A stretch of DNA of 64,000 bases from an uncultured Bacteroidia bacterium. Lineage in GTDB: Bacteria; Bacteroidota; Bacteroidia; Bacteroidales; F082. Below the pieces are notes generated by a model. That model worked only from the letters and a program-made list of their open reading frames with translations. It searched no databases and was not told the DNA's origin. The stretch spans positions 1 through 64,000 of the forward strand of contig CADCJI010000002.1 in assembly GCA_902801625.1 (NCBI GenBank), given 5' to 3'. Of the stretch, positions 7,039 through 17,166 are shown piece by piece. Position 1 is the first letter of the stretch, and each line of letters starts with the position of its first letter. A program made the translations under genes and the position numbers.

Positions 7039-8348
7039 TATACCATGTAATTGAAAGATACTATTAAATTGTTTGTCACCACGTTTTCCGAAACAAACCT
7101 GTTCAGCACTTGTGCCACTTTTGTCCCGGCAGTGATTTTAATGACAACCACATTCTGCCTGGATGCGTTGCTCCCTGTGTAACACAATGTAACAATTACA
7201 TCATACACTGGCGCTTCAACTTCAATCGGGAGTTGGAACACCTGTGATCCATCGGTTCCTGGCGATACGGTTCCATATACACTGACAATCCTTCCCCATT
7301 GACGGGCGTGCATCGTTCCTCCGTTGAAGTCTATCCATCCGGTGTCAACTAATGAAAAAGAATGAGTGTGATCAACTGCTGCGGCTCCGATGTTTTCCCT
7401 TACCTTCCGCTTGTAATCATCAGTTGTCGCCATGTCAGCAAGGAATTGCGACAGACGAGCATAGCGGTTATCGGCTGTCGTCTGGTGCATCGCTCCAATC
7501 TGGCCACACAACACCTGTGCGGTATTGCCTCCTGTGATGAATTGTGACAAGCCGTTCGACAAGCGGGCATATCTGGCATCGCATTGCGATTGGGTCATAC
7601 CGCCTGTGGGCGCGTCGCCATATACCCAATCGGGCAACGAAGATTTCAAGACATACTTTTCCGACAGCAAAACGCCACCCTCTTTGATTGCAGGCCCAAT
7701 ATCAACGAAGCTCTGCCCGGTGATATTAATATTGCCGTTGCTGTTCGCCAGCGACAATGTGTTAGCTGAGCTGATTCCGAATGTCACGACAACACTGTTG
7801 CTTGCGTTCTTGAAATTCAATGTCTTGAGCGCTACGGCATTGGCATTGACCGTACCGGTTGAAGAAAAATCCCCCGTAAGGCTCAAATTGCCAAGAATGG
7901 ATTGGTTTGACTTCGAGAGCAACACACAGTTGGCACCGAAGAAAGCATCCTTGAGACGAGTGCCGCCAGAACTGGTCAGCCTGATGGACTGTCTGGCCGC
8001 GTTGGTCAATGGATCGTTTCCGGAAGGAACGGAAGTACCCAAAGCACATCCGTATATGTTCCTGCCGACTTTGTTGCCGCCGGTGACGTACTCAATCGAC
8101 TCGGAGTAGTTATTCTCATAGATATAACAAGGGAAACTGACACCAGTCGCACCGTTGAAACGGCGTATCTTTTTGTTGATATAGACATATCCTTCCGAAA
8201 CCGTCGAGCCAGAGACTTCGCAACCTGATATGATGAAGTTCTCGCAGCCGTCATAGATACTCACAAACGAAAGCGCGAGGTCCTGAAGGTTGATGAGGTC
8301 GTCGGCGTATGTGTAACGCCCGCCGTTCTGTGCGCTAAATTCTTTCAT
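7038..8348 (-). CDS. Tail fibre or baseplate appendage protein
   Basis: 436 residues with a fibre-like build. There are Gly/Ser/Thr/Asn-rich beta stretches, a middle segment with repeated TTADNRYARLSQF / QSQCDARYARLSN units (about residues 255-320, a motif found along trimeric tail fibres), and a C-terminal beta domain (about 330-436). It overlaps the upstream baseplate gene by 4 bases. The adsorption or fibre role is inferred from composition and context. Confidence 0.65.
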   Translation of the reverse strand: MKEFSAQNGGRYTYADDLINLQDLALSFVSIYDGCENFIISGCEVSGSTVSEGYVYINKKIRRFNGATGVSFPCYIYENNYSESIEYVTGGNKVGRNIYGCALGTSVPSGNDPLTNAARQSIRLTSSGGTRLKDAFFGANCVLLSKSNQSILGNLSLTGDFSSTGTVNANAVALKTLNFKNASNSVVVTFGISSANTLSLANSNGNINITGQSFVDIGPAIKEGGVLLSEKYVLKSSLPDWVYGDAPTGGMTQSQCDARYARLSNGLSQFITGGNTAQVLCGQIGAMHQTTADNRYARLSQFLADMATTDDYKRKVRENIGAAAVDHTHSFSLVDTGWIDFNGGTMHARQWGRIVSVYGTVSPGTDGSQVFQLPIEVEAPVYDVIVTLCYTGSNASRQNVVVIKITAGTKVAQVLNRFVSENVVTNNLIVSFNYMV

Positions 8349-8881
8349 TGTCCTTGATAGATTATGTTGTATGTCTTGCTTGCAAGCCTGTATCTTTCAA
8401 TCCAGTACCGAAGCTGCCTGTCGTACTCCGAATGTGATATCAACGATTCGTCCGTCGAAGGGGCGTGAACGACGAAACTGTAAGCCACCGGGACGATGGT
8501 CTCGTTGCTGAAATAGAAAGCAGGGTTGTCGTTGATGCTGCCTTGGGTGTCGTTGTTTTGGTTGTACAAAGACGTGTCATTGACATTATCCGACTGCAAA
8601 TACAGAGGAACGCCCGTTGTCGTTTCGTGGCTTATGACAATCCTGTCGTTGGGGTCGACAAAATACCTGCTGAATTTCCTGTTGAGAAACCATTCGAACT
8701 TGAATATCTGTGAGGTCATAGAGGCTTCTATGCGCGTTTCCTTGGCCCATTCGACAAAGGCATCGTTCAATGCCTGCAAAGGGCTTACAAGGGCTTGCAG
8801 ATAGAGAATCAGCCTTCTTCCGCCGATGTAGTGCGGCACAAGCTGGTTCACGAGCCTGTCGAATCCTATGCTATACCTCAT
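8345..8881 (-). CDS. Baseplate/tail protein, gpI-like position
   Basis: 178 residues (MRYSIGFDRLVNQLVPHYIG). It lies directly after the baseplate J-like gene, overlapping by 4 bases, where P2 gpI or Mu gp48-type proteins are usually found, and before a fibre gene. No clear motif; the assignment is mainly by position. It probably links baseplate and fibres. Confidence 0.55.
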   Translation of the reverse strand: MRYSIGFDRLVNQLVPHYIGGRRLILYLQALVSPLQALNDAFVEWAKETRIEASMTSQIFKFEWFLNRKFSRYFVDPNDRIVISHETTTGVPLYLQSDNVNDTSLYNQNNDTQGSINDNPAFYFSNETIVPVAYSFVVHAPSTDESLISHSEYDRQLRYWIERYRLASKTYNIIYQGQ

Positions 8882-9792
8882 ATCTCTTCCTCTTCAAGTG
8901 TTATCGAATCGGCCCATAGCGGGAACTGTTCCTCCAACCCCTGACCGTTGCTTTGCTTCACATACCCCGCTTGTGGGATGAAATACCTTTCAACTTTCTT
9001 CATGTAGACAGGTTCCTCGCGTTCGTCAAGGTCCTGCACGACAAGCTGGTTCTCGTTGTCGTATTGCGCTATGTAGATGCCTTCACCTTCGGCCTCGTCA
9101 ATCCTGACATCCTTCACATGTTCTGCCTTCTGTATGGCATCGACGATTTTCTGCACATACACAACGCCGTCGAATGGCAGGTTGGTAACAAATTCGTTGA
9201 TTGACGCGACAATGCCTTCGCGTACCGCATCGGCGCTTTCAAGGCCGTCATAGTAGACCGTCAGCCGTGGAATCAGTATGTCGCCCTCTCTGCTCTCCAC
9301 GATGGCATGTGTCCCGGCAAACGAGATCTGCCTGATGTACGACTTGATGGCCATCAGCTCCGCATTGTCGACCGGTCTGTATGCGCCAGGCTCTCCTGTC
9401 GCAATCTTCAGATGCAGTTTCTTGTCGAGGAAGTTCTCTTCCTCCACCTCGGAATAGCTCGCCCTTGTGACCACACGCTTCGACTCGTCGATGTTAGCGT
9501 ATGAGAACTGCGTCCCTTCCTCATTCATCTGCAACGTGTCGCCACTCTGGTATTTCAGCAGCGCGTTCACATAATAGGCTCCGGTCCCGTTGATGCGGTA
9601 CTGCATGTCCTTGGCCAAGTCGACCTTGAACACGTCAATCAGGCATTCGAAAGTCCAGATGCAAGCCGCAACCACCCAGGTAAATGCGTCCATAACCGAC
9701 ATTTTCGAGCTGTTGTGGAACTCGGTCAGCTCAAGATACTCGTCGCGCTTCTCTTTTGCCTCGTTGTATATTGCTGTCAGTGTCCTTGCCAT
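8878..9792 (-). CDS. Baseplate wedge protein, gpJ-like
   Basis: 304 residues. The middle (about residues 140-260) shows the baseplate_J pattern: GAYRPVDNAELMAIKSYIRQ, then ILIPRLTVYYDG and a predicted alpha/beta stretch GVVYVQKIVDAIQ. Gene order (LysM protein, J-like, I-like, fibre) matches myovirus baseplates. It would form the wedge that triggers sheath contraction. Confidence 0.7.
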   Translation of the reverse strand: MARTLTAIYNEAKEKRDEYLELTEFHNSSKMSVMDAFTWVVAACIWTFECLIDVFKVDLAKDMQYRINGTGAYYVNALLKYQSGDTLQMNEEGTQFSYANIDESKRVVTRASYSEVEEENFLDKKLHLKIATGEPGAYRPVDNAELMAIKSYIRQISFAGTHAIVESREGDILIPRLTVYYDGLESADAVREGIVASINEFVTNLPFDGVVYVQKIVDAIQKAEHVKDVRIDEAEGEGIYIAQYDNENQLVVQDLDEREEPVYMKKVERYFIPQAGYVKQSNGQGLEEQFPLWADSITLEEEEI

Positions 9793-9793
9793 A

Positions 9794-10402
9794 TCAGTCT
9801 TCGATGTATGTAATTGTCGTCAAGTTTTCAAATAACAATAGTCCGTCAAGCGGGTATTTGTTTTTGTGGCAGCGAAACTCATTGACCTCGACAGGGCGCA
9901 TAGTATAGATGGTGCCTGGTATGCCTTCCGCGTCAAACATGCCGAGTTGGAAGTCGCCATGCACCTTCACACGCCGCTTCTCAACCTTGTTGTCAAACCA
10001 ATGTTCAAGACGCACATCGGAGGTGAGTGCCACCTCTTCCAACGGCGAATTGTCGCCCCAGTCCACAATCATCGTCCCCGTGCCGGAAACGGCAAACGAA
10101 ATGCTGTCGGCCTCGTTGTCGGCAATGGCAAAGACAAACACAACAGGCTGGTCGGTGCTCTTGTGATAGACGTGACGCTCACCGTTGGCCGCAAGATAGC
10201 CGCGCCTTTCAATCACCGACACAATGCCTTCGTTGGTCTTATAGAAATCATGGTATTCAAGTTCCATGCCCAGCTTCAGTTCGGTTCTCATGGTGAGCCA
10301 GTCGTTGCTGATAAGCAGGTCAAACAGACCTTCGATGCTGCCGTACAGCATGATTGCCACATCGAAGATGTTCTGGTTCGTCTTAACTTTATATTTCGCC
10401 AT
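9794..10402 (-). CDS. LysM-domain tail/baseplate protein
   Basis: 202 residues. The N terminus (residues 1-52: YKVKTNQNIFDVAIMLYGS) is a LysM-like domain of the kind in small baseplate proteins next to gpJ. The rest is beta-rich with a DWGDNS segment as in PKD-like folds (about residue 113). It ends 2 bases before the J-like start. It probably attaches the hub or wedge. Confidence 0.65.
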   Translation of the reverse strand: MAKYKVKTNQNIFDVAIMLYGSIEGLFDLLISNDWLTMRTELKLGMELEYHDFYKTNEGIVSVIERRGYLAANGERHVYHKSTDQPVVFVFAIADNEADSISFAVSGTGTMIVDWGDNSPLEEVALTSDVRLEHWFDNKVEKRRVKVHGDFQLGMFDAEGIPGTIYTMRPVEVNEFRCHKNKYPLDGLLLFENLTTITYIED

Positions 10403-10404
10403 GA

Positions 10405-11082
10405 TTATTCGGAATCTACAAAGGTTGTGTCAAGGTCAAGGTAAAGGTCTTTCGTGTTGTAGTCGTATGAGGCGTTCATCACCGTCACGCCGTCGGCCAC
10501 AAACTCGCGCTGTAGTATCTCCGTGAGATTCGTGTATTCGATGTTCGAGTTGGTCCACCTGACCAATCCGACACCTGTCACCGGATAACGGTAGTTGTTG
10601 GTTGGCACACACGCCAGCAGCATCTTTCCGTTCTGCGTGTTGGCCTTTGCGATATGGAAATCCAAGTCGTCCGCATCATACAACATCGCGTAGCCATCCG
10701 TCAGCCTGACAAACACGGCTCCTTCCGACACAAGCATGAGTTGCGATGCGTAAGCATCAGCAGCTTCCCCGCCATACAATCCGACCTTTGCAGTGAACCA
10801 ATAACTTCCGTCTGTTTGGTTGTCGAGATAGGATTCCGATTCTCCAGTCCTGATGCGGACTTTGAACTTCTTGTATTCAGGCGTGTAGGGAATGGCAACG
10901 CACAGTCCTTCCCTCCTCAGCGTTTCACCTGGGATGTATGAAGGAACCAAGATCTCGCCATAGATGCAATCTTGCTCCCCGTCCTGGTTCTCAACCCATT
11001 GGAACGGATAAACTGCATACTTCCGTGTGCTTCCAAGCACCACGTCGCATGTCGACTGCCTTACTTCAATATCCTCTCTCAT
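10405..11082 (-). CDS. Hypothetical virion structural protein
   Basis: 225 residues, beta-rich, beginning MREDIEVRQSTCDVV. It lies between the repeat-rich fibre and the LysM baseplate protein in the same direction, so a baseplate or fibre-connector role is likely. No family recognised. Confidence 0.5.
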   Translation of the reverse strand: MREDIEVRQSTCDVVLGSTRKYAVYPFQWVENQDGEQDCIYGEILVPSYIPGETLRREGLCVAIPYTPEYKKFKVRIRTGESESYLDNQTDGSYWFTAKVGLYGGEAADAYASQLMLVSEGAVFVRLTDGYAMLYDADDLDFHIAKANTQNGKMLLACVPTNNYRYPVTGVGLVRWTNSNIEYTNLTEILQREFVADGVTVMNASYDYNTKDLYLDLDTTFVDSE

Positions 11083-11133
11083 TTATTGGAAATAGATGTT
11101 ATGTCGTTCAAAGGTTTTGAAAGTGACTTACAG

Positions 11134-14100
11134 TTAAACTTGTCGCCAGACAGTGTACTTATATGATGAAGCGTGGTAATACTTGTTATAACCAGCGTCT
11201 TCTACGCAATTATGGAATCTGACAGTGCCTCCGTTTATCTCCGCTGCCCTTATTTTAATGTAATGCTCTTCTTCGACATTTTGCGATGTTACTGAATGAG
11301 CAAAATCAAGTGTTGCCGACATGTAATGGTCATTTCGTGTAAGACTTATCATCGTCGACGCTAATTGAGTTATCTCCACTTCTTCCACTTGGTCTTCTTT
11401 CTTAACCAATTTACACAGGCATACACAGAAAAGCACTTGCTTGATAGCGTTCTCATGGTTACTCACCGTAAGTCTTACAGACATATCCAACTTGTCACCA
11501 GCAGCGTAATCTCCCAAATCCACAAACCCATTACCATTACCGCTAAGAATACATTGGCTTGTATCAATATAACCAGGTGTGTCATTTTGATTGTATGGCA
11601 CCCAATCTGTTGTATCAACTGAAGTCAAAACCTTGTAGATTACTGATCCAGCCAGAAGATTGGATATTGCGCCTGCGGCCGTGTTTGCGCCCGTTCCTCC
11701 GTGTGATATTGGCAATGTGCCTTCAACACCAATCTTTTTTGTGTCTTTTCCACTGTCGAAAAGCGCCTCGCTATTGCTTTCGAGTTCGACTATCAACCCA
11801 GGCAGGTCCACCATTTCGCGAAGGCTGATTTCTTTGACAAGATTAGATTGTGTCAAGCTGTCGTCATACGGGTCGAAACCTGTGGTTCCACCATCATACC
11901 CGGCATCTGCCGGTTCATTGCCCAAACCGATTATGGAAAAATTGATATAGGCTGGAGATGAGTCGGTCTCATCGTGGAAAAAGCCAACCATCCAGTCGTA
12001 ACGGTCGCTGCCGTTTTCTGAAAGCCGACGCAACCTGACCTTGGGAACATCCCAAACCTTGTTTCCCCACATCTGTTTTATGGTTGCGTGTGCAAAGTCG
12101 ATGTCGATGGCTATAGCAGCATGGGTTGCGGCATTACTACCGGAAACACCACCTTCCATAAACATCAAATAAATGCCACGACTTTGAAGTTTGCACACCG
12201 GCCTCCATCCTGCCAGCACCGCTCCTGACGGGTCGTAACTCACCGTTTTTGAAACAAACGGCCTTTCGTTCAGGTCGGTGAATTTACCCGTCTTGCTGAT
12301 GCAGTGCAAATGGATATCATTGCCGAAAGATTCAAACTGAGGAACCACGAGCGAACTGGTTTCGTTCGTGTATAGATTGCCCGTCGGCTTTGTCCATGTG
12401 CCGTCGCCTCTCAGGTAGTTGGCGATCTGTCCAAATGTAGGCCAGGGAACAAGGCCGTTTTTGCCTGGTACTGAAGGTGTGGTATCGCTGCCTGCCGTGA
12501 AAACTCCAAACCAAGTCCCGTCCCCTCTCAAAAACTTCTCCTCGTCACCGGCATTCGGTTGGGGAACAAGGCCGTGGGCTCCGTCGGTTGATGCAGTGGC
12601 GCCCGTGAAATCCTGATAGGTTGTGACATTGGCCGACAGCACTCCTTCGGCAGTAATCGTCAGATTGCTTCCTACTTTGATGCAACCCAAATGATTTGCA
12701 CTTGCGATGGGCAGTGAGCTGATGAACCCACTGTCATTAGTCAACTCACTTGTCTTGATAGGTACGGTGATGTTGATTGTCTTGTCCGTCGAAGCATTCG
12801 CGGTGAACGTGTCGATAGTGACCGAGTTCTTTTGGATTGTTAGCGTAGCATCGTTTACCGTTGGGATTGTAGGCTTGTTCAAGAGATCAGTGTAACTTCC
12901 CGTCTTCGACACCTTATGGAGGTTAATCGACCCTCCAAACGACTCAGAAGGATTTGCAGACTGTGACGTTGCATTGTCCGTGTTCAATGTGCCAACGGTA
13001 GGTAAGTTAGCAGACGTTATATACCCGGCATCATTCGTGAACGCGCTTACGTTGGTTGGCACAACGGGGATGGTTGGTGTGTTCGTAAGGTCGGTGTATG
13101 AACCTGAGAAAGCGACCGAAGCCAAGTCCGCTGTATTGGCTTTCAACCCAAGTGCCGTATTCAAGTCGCTTTGGTCAGCAAGGGTTCCAGTAATGTTACC
13201 CCAAGCCACTGAATCTGCTACACCACCACCTGTAGCAGACAACACACCTCCACTTGATATTGTCAGCCCTGCGCCAACGATGATACCGCCGAGGGTACTG
13301 GTCGTGGCCGTTGGCAACGTGTATGGTGCAGGCAAGTCATCCGAAGTCAGATATCCCGCGTTGTTTGTAAAGTCGCCAAGGTCGGTCGGCTTGTTGAGGA
13401 TTACGCCCATGCCCGATGTGGCGTTCCAGTCGCTCTGAACCTGCGCTGCGGGAATGGTTGGCGTGTCGGTGAGGTCATTATAACTTCCAGAAAACGCAAC
13501 GTCAGCAAGGTCGGCTGTGTTGGCTTTAAGGTCCAATGCTGTGCTTAGGTCGCTTTGGTCAGCGAGCGTACCTGTGATATTGCCCCACGCCACGGAGTCG
13601 GCCACGCCACCACCTGTGGCAGAAAGAACACCGCCGCTGGAAATTGTAAGACCCGCCCCGACTATGATACCGCCAAGCGTGCTTGTTGTTGCTGCGGGGA
13701 GAGTGTACGGTGCGGGAAGGTCAGCAGTTGTAATGTAGCCTGCATCGTTTGTGAAGGCGCTGATGTTTGTCGGGACAGTAGGTATCGTCGGCGTATCAGT
13801 CAGGTCATTATACGAACCGCTGAACGCAACTTCAGCAAGGTCGGCTATATTGGCTTTCAAATCCAATGCAGTAACGAGCAGATTCAATGCGGTAGCGAGG
13901 TCTGTCTGGTCTGCGAGCGTCCCTGTTATGTTACCCCAAGCCACCGAATCGGCGACACCGCCGCCAGTGGCGGAAAGCACGCCACCGCTTGAAATCGTCA
14001 ACCCTGCGCCAACTTTGATTCCTCCAAGCGTGGTGGACGATGCTATAGGAAGCGTGTATGGCGAAGGAAGGTCAGCGGCGGTGATGTAGCCAGCGTCATT

Positions 14101-15249
14101 TGTGAACGCACTGACATTTGTCGGGACGACTGGGATTGTAGGCTTGTTCTTGATGTAGTCGTCAGCCGTTGTTTCTGTTTGGTTCCAGTCAGATTGCACA
14201 TTAGCCTCTGCTCCAGCAGAAATCCCATCGAGTTTTTCCTTGTCCGTGGCAAGCATTGCACCGTTCGTGCCTCCAACGCCGTTTACCGATGGCGTAACTA
14301 CATTCAAGGAAATTCCGTCACCGCCGACACCAAGGCCATTGGCGCCATTGACGTTAATCTTGACGCTGATGTAGTTGTTTTCGCTTATGTCGATTCCATT
14401 CCCTTCTGTGTAAGGAGTCGGCAAATCTGCACTCGTTATATACCCTGCGTCGTTGGTAAACGCACTAACATTGGTCGGTACGGTAGGTATCGTTGGCTTG
14501 TTTTTGATGTAGTCTACAGCAGAGGTGTTCGTCTGTGCCCAGTCGCTCTGCACCTGACGGAAGATAATATCCTGCCATGTTCCGTCGGCGCGAAGGAACT
14601 TCTTGTGATCGTCTTCTCTTGCCGGAGGCACAAGACCGTGTTCCGCACCGGCAAAGTCATGGTAGGTTGTGTCAACAGCCGACAGTACGCCTTGCGCGTT
14701 TATCGAAAGGTTCGTTCCGACCCTGATGCAGCCGAGTGTCAACGCTGAGGCAATGGGCAGGTCGGCTATTTTTATGTACCCGGCATTGTTGGAGAAATCA
14801 CCGAGGTCAGTGGGCTTGTTTTTGATAAAGTCAGGTTCTGACGAGTCGTCCTGCTTCCAGTCGCTCTGTACCTGATTGCCGCTGGAGGCAGCCGGTATTG
14901 TGGTAAACTGGAAATGCACCGCAGCGGAATAGCCGTCTTGCGTGACAAGGTTGAATGACAGCAAGCCAGAAGTAACATCGTTAGGCAATGCGGTGATGGC
15001 TATCCGTTTATGGTAGTTGTCTGTGTCGGTTATAGAATACCCGATTCCCTGGCTGCTCGCAGAGGCAAACGTCAATGTAAATTCGACGAGCGTATTGCCC
15101 CGTGCGACAGTCACATCTGCATACGCATTGGTAAAGTCTGGATTGCTGCCGTCGGCATCGGTGCTGATGATGCAACTCGACGGCGATATGAGCACCGTAA
15201 GCGAATCGGTGAGGTTGCTGAGTGTTATCGTTCCTTTGGCTATTGCCAT
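11134..15249 (-). CDS. Repeat-containing tail fibre
   Basis: 1371 residues. The N terminus (about 1-100) is a compact beta domain. The body is built of repeated modules holding ISAFTNDAGYIT, STLGGIIVGAGLTISSGG and VADSVAWGNITGTLADQ, each preceded by an NKPT or TPTIP turn. The best three copies start near bases 13226, 13606 and 13968, about 370 bp apart. The C-terminal 350 residues are non-repetitive and probably bind the receptor. Copies differ at many synonymous positions. A hairpin (15250-15277) abuts the ATG. Confidence 0.8.
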   Translation of the reverse strand: MAIAKGTITLSNLTDSLTVLISPSSCIISTDADGSNPDFTNAYADVTVARGNTLVEFTLTFASASSQGIGYSITDTDNYHKRIAITALPNDVTSGLLSFNLVTQDGYSAAVHFQFTTIPAASSGNQVQSDWKQDDSSEPDFIKNKPTDLGDFSNNAGYIKIADLPIASALTLGCIRVGTNLSINAQGVLSAVDTTYHDFAGAEHGLVPPAREDDHKKFLRADGTWQDIIFRQVQSDWAQTNTSAVDYIKNKPTIPTVPTNVSAFTNDAGYITSADLPTPYTEGNGIDISENNYISVKINVNGANGLGVGGDGISLNVVTPSVNGVGGTNGAMLATDKEKLDGISAGAEANVQSDWNQTETTADDYIKNKPTIPVVPTNVSAFTNDAGYITAADLPSPYTLPIASSTTLGGIKVGAGLTISSGGVLSATGGGVADSVAWGNITGTLADQTDLATALNLLVTALDLKANIADLAEVAFSGSYNDLTDTPTIPTVPTNISAFTNDAGYITTADLPAPYTLPAATTSTLGGIIVGAGLTISSGGVLSATGGGVADSVAWGNITGTLADQSDLSTALDLKANTADLADVAFSGSYNDLTDTPTIPAAQVQSDWNATSGMGVILNKPTDLGDFTNNAGYLTSDDLPAPYTLPTATTSTLGGIIVGAGLTISSGGVLSATGGGVADSVAWGNITGTLADQSDLNTALGLKANTADLASVAFSGSYTDLTNTPTIPVVPTNVSAFTNDAGYITSANLPTVGTLNTDNATSQSANPSESFGGSINLHKVSKTGSYTDLLNKPTIPTVNDATLTIQKNSVTIDTFTANASTDKTINITVPIKTSELTNDSGFISSLPIASANHLGCIKVGSNLTITAEGVLSANVTTYQDFTGATASTDGAHGLVPQPNAGDEEKFLRGDGTWFGVFTAGSDTTPSVPGKNGLVPWPTFGQIANYLRGDGTWTKPTGNLYTNETSSLVVPQFESFGNDIHLHCISKTGKFTDLNERPFVSKTVSYDPSGAVLAGWRPVCKLQSRGIYLMFMEGGVSGSNAATHAAIAIDIDFAHATIKQMWGNKVWDVPKVRLRRLSENGSDRYDWMVGFFHDETDSSPAYINFSIIGLGNEPADAGYDGGTTGFDPYDDSLTQSNLVKEISLREMVDLPGLIVELESNSEALFDSGKDTKKIGVEGTLPISHGGTGANTAAGAISNLLAGSVIYKVLTSVDTTDWVPYNQNDTPGYIDTSQCILSGNGNGFVDLGDYAAGDKLDMSVRLTVSNHENAIKQVLFCVCLCKLVKKEDQVEEVEITQLASTMISLTRNDHYMSATLDFAHSVTSQNVEEEHYIKIRAAEINGGTVRFHNCVEDAGYNKYYHASSYKYTVWRQV

Positions 15250-15277
15250 GACTATCGGCCTTTTTTTACCAATAGTC
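15250..15277 (-). promoter_or_regulatory. Hairpin directly before the fibre start codon
   Basis: On the minus strand, GACTATTGG pairs with CCGATAGTC (9 bp with one G-U) around an A-rich loop ending in AGG. The ATG follows immediately. The ribosome binding site must lie in the loop or stem, so translation of the long fibre gene may be structure-controlled. Confidence 0.45.
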
Positions 15278-15313
15278 CTGAAGCAGGCTCAAATGTTTTT
15301 AGGCAAAGCCTAA

Positions 15314-15823
15314 TTATTCGCCATCAAACATCGCTTCGTAATCCACTCCGTCCTTTTCCGACCAGCCTTCGTTGATGCAACTGTAAATCCATGAAACGCA
15401 ACTGGTATAGAAGTCGGTGAAAGTGTCCAGGTCCTCAAAGGTATGGTAAATTGGAGTTCCGTTTTCGTCCTGCCCAAGTTTGTACCTCGCTGGCAAACTC
15501 GCGCCATTGGTCTGCACTGCAATGTCGTATGCGCACTTGAAATTGAATTGGTTTTCAGCAGAAAGCCACACAGGATTCCCTCTCCATCGCAAACCTGAAA
15601 GAATCTTCTCGTCGGTAAGGCTGTTGATGAGAGTCTCGATGTCAGCTTTGGCCTCTGCTTTGGTTGGCATGTGGTCATAGTCCTTGCGCCAAACGAACAC
15701 TGCATTGTCATTCTCCTCGTCCACGCCATGTCCGAACAGAATGATGTAATGGTTTTTCGCAATGCGCGACACCTTGTTGGTTTTTGCTTCCGAGTCTCTG
15801 AACTTATAGAAATCGTCTCTCAT
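15314..15823 (-). CDS. DUF4376-like phage protein
   Basis: 169 residues. The central pattern RWRGNPVWLSAENQFNFKCA (about residues 78-97), then LPARYKLG and a helical end with DFYTSCVSWI, resembles the DUF4376 family often found beside tail fibre genes. The gene starts where the reverse transcriptase ends (1-base overlap) and precedes the big fibre. A fibre-associated or assembly role is likely. It is not the four-helix Avd protein usual in DGRs. Confidence 0.6.
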   Translation of the reverse strand: MRDDFYKFRDSEAKTNKVSRIAKNHYIILFGHGVDEENDNAVFVWRKDYDHMPTKAEAKADIETLINSLTDEKILSGLRWRGNPVWLSAENQFNFKCAYDIAVQTNGASLPARYKLGQDENGTPIYHTFEDLDTFTDFYTSCVSWIYSCINEGWSEKDGVDYEAMFDGE

Positions 15824-17166
15824 TATGTGAACTTGTATTTTGTTTTTCCAGCGCCATAGATTTCGCTCCTAATCACGGTTTCGAAAGGAAACGAATCTTT
15901 TCTTTCTGACAGGCTTTCGAGAATGGATTTCATTTCGTCCGAATTAGTGAAAAACTTGCCAAATTCTCCAGTCGCCTTGTCTCGGAATGATATAAGGTAA
16001 CGCTCGTCACCGTGCGATGTCTTGACATTCCTCTCGAAATCGTGGACTTCGATCTCTTTGTTTACGATGGCACCAAGGCGGACTACCTCACCCGTGAACC
16101 GCTTCTTGCCATCCAGTGGGGTGTATGAAACACCAAGTTCTGAAAACTTTTTCATTTCGTTTGCTGTTAATAGTGTCTTCATTAAATTACGACAGTTGGC
16201 GTGTTTCGCCATACCGTAGAACGATGCGACAAGTTCCGCTCTCCGCCTACGGCTTTTCACATCGTGCAGCTTGCGTGCGAAGTTCTTCTTCACGCGCTTG
16301 CGCAACAGTGTATGAGTCGGATAGATTACATATCCAAGGAAATCCAATCCTTCAGTTATTGGAAATACCCTGTCGTTCGGCTTTACTTTTTGTCCTATTG
16401 CTTCTATACGTTCATGTACTATATCATGATGCTTCCATAACACACGCTTCATTCCATTGAGTGTCAGGCCATCATCACAATAGCGGTAATCATGCTTCAC
16501 CCTGTATCTATCCTTCAAATAATGGTCCAAGAATACAGACAAAAGTGTATTCAAAAAACCTTGTGAAGAACGCAATCCCATCGAAAGTCCAACCCCCTCC
16601 GCATACATAGCCTCGAATGTACTATGTTCAAATGCTGCAAGGAATTGGTCAAAGATAGCCAATAGTTTCTTGTCCTTGAATATTCTTCCAAGGGCATACC
16701 GTACAAAGTCATGGATTACTGTGTCATAACATTTACTAATGTCATACTTATAACCATACATTGTACCATAAGGGTCTTGCCTAATGTCGCGTTCAATATA
16801 GGATTTTAGGTCATGAAGACCACGGCCTTTTATGCTGCTTGCAGTGGTTCTGATATACCGCCTGCGAAGGTGTCGGTCAACAGGAATCATCACTGCTGCA
16901 ACCTTGATCCGAACCTTCATTTTGAAGATTTGCAAACGGCGTCGTTTACCCGCTTCAACAATTTCAGTTTCATGGCTCTTTCCAAGGTCAATGTGGCCGC
17001 TTCTAATTTCAGCAGCGGCTTCACGCAGAAACCCTTCTCGGTGTTTGATAAGCCATTGGCCTTCGGACGATTCTTTACGCTTTGTTCCATGAACAACCGT
17101 ATCAAACGCCTCGTTCATATTATCCATCTGTACGATTTCTTCTATGACATAGCCAATCCTTTTCAT
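15823..17166 (-). CDS. DGR reverse transcriptase
   Basis: 447 residues. It copies the adjacent TR RNA into error-prone cDNA that replaces the VR of the 17624-24016 gene. Motif A is YDISKCYD (D142), the catalytic motif is YRYCDD (D231/D232), and GLRSSQ at residues 197-202 carries the SQ signature that separates DGR enzymes from other RTs. About 100 N-terminal residues precede the polymerase core and a basic region follows it. Base composition around 16180-17000 is more AT-rich than the flanking tail genes, which suggests separate acquisition. Confidence 0.93.
   Translation of the reverse strand: MKRIGYVIEEIVQMDNMNEAFDTVVHGTKRKESSEGQWLIKHREGFLREAAAEIRSGHIDLGKSHETEIVEAGKRRRLQIFKMKVRIKVAAVMIPVDRHLRRRYIRTTASSIKGRGLHDLKSYIERDIRQDPYGTMYGYKYDISKCYDTVIHDFVRYALGRIFKDKKLLAIFDQFLAAFEHSTFEAMYAEGVGLSMGLRSSQGFLNTLLSVFLDHYLKDRYRVKHDYRYCDDGLTLNGMKRVLWKHHDIVHERIEAIGQKVKPNDRVFPITEGLDFLGYVIYPTHTLLRKRVKKNFARKLHDVKSRRRRAELVASFYGMAKHANCRNLMKTLLTANEMKKFSELGVSYTPLDGKKRFTGEVVRLGAIVNKEIEVHDFERNVKTSHGDERYLISFRDKATGEFGKFFTNSDEMKSILESLSERKDSFPFETVIRSEIYGAGKTKYKFT

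Noticed and set aside
15314..15823. Avd accessory gene of the DGR
   Set aside because: The protein is beta-containing with a DUF4376-like pattern and 169 residues, not a basic four-helix bundle of about 120.
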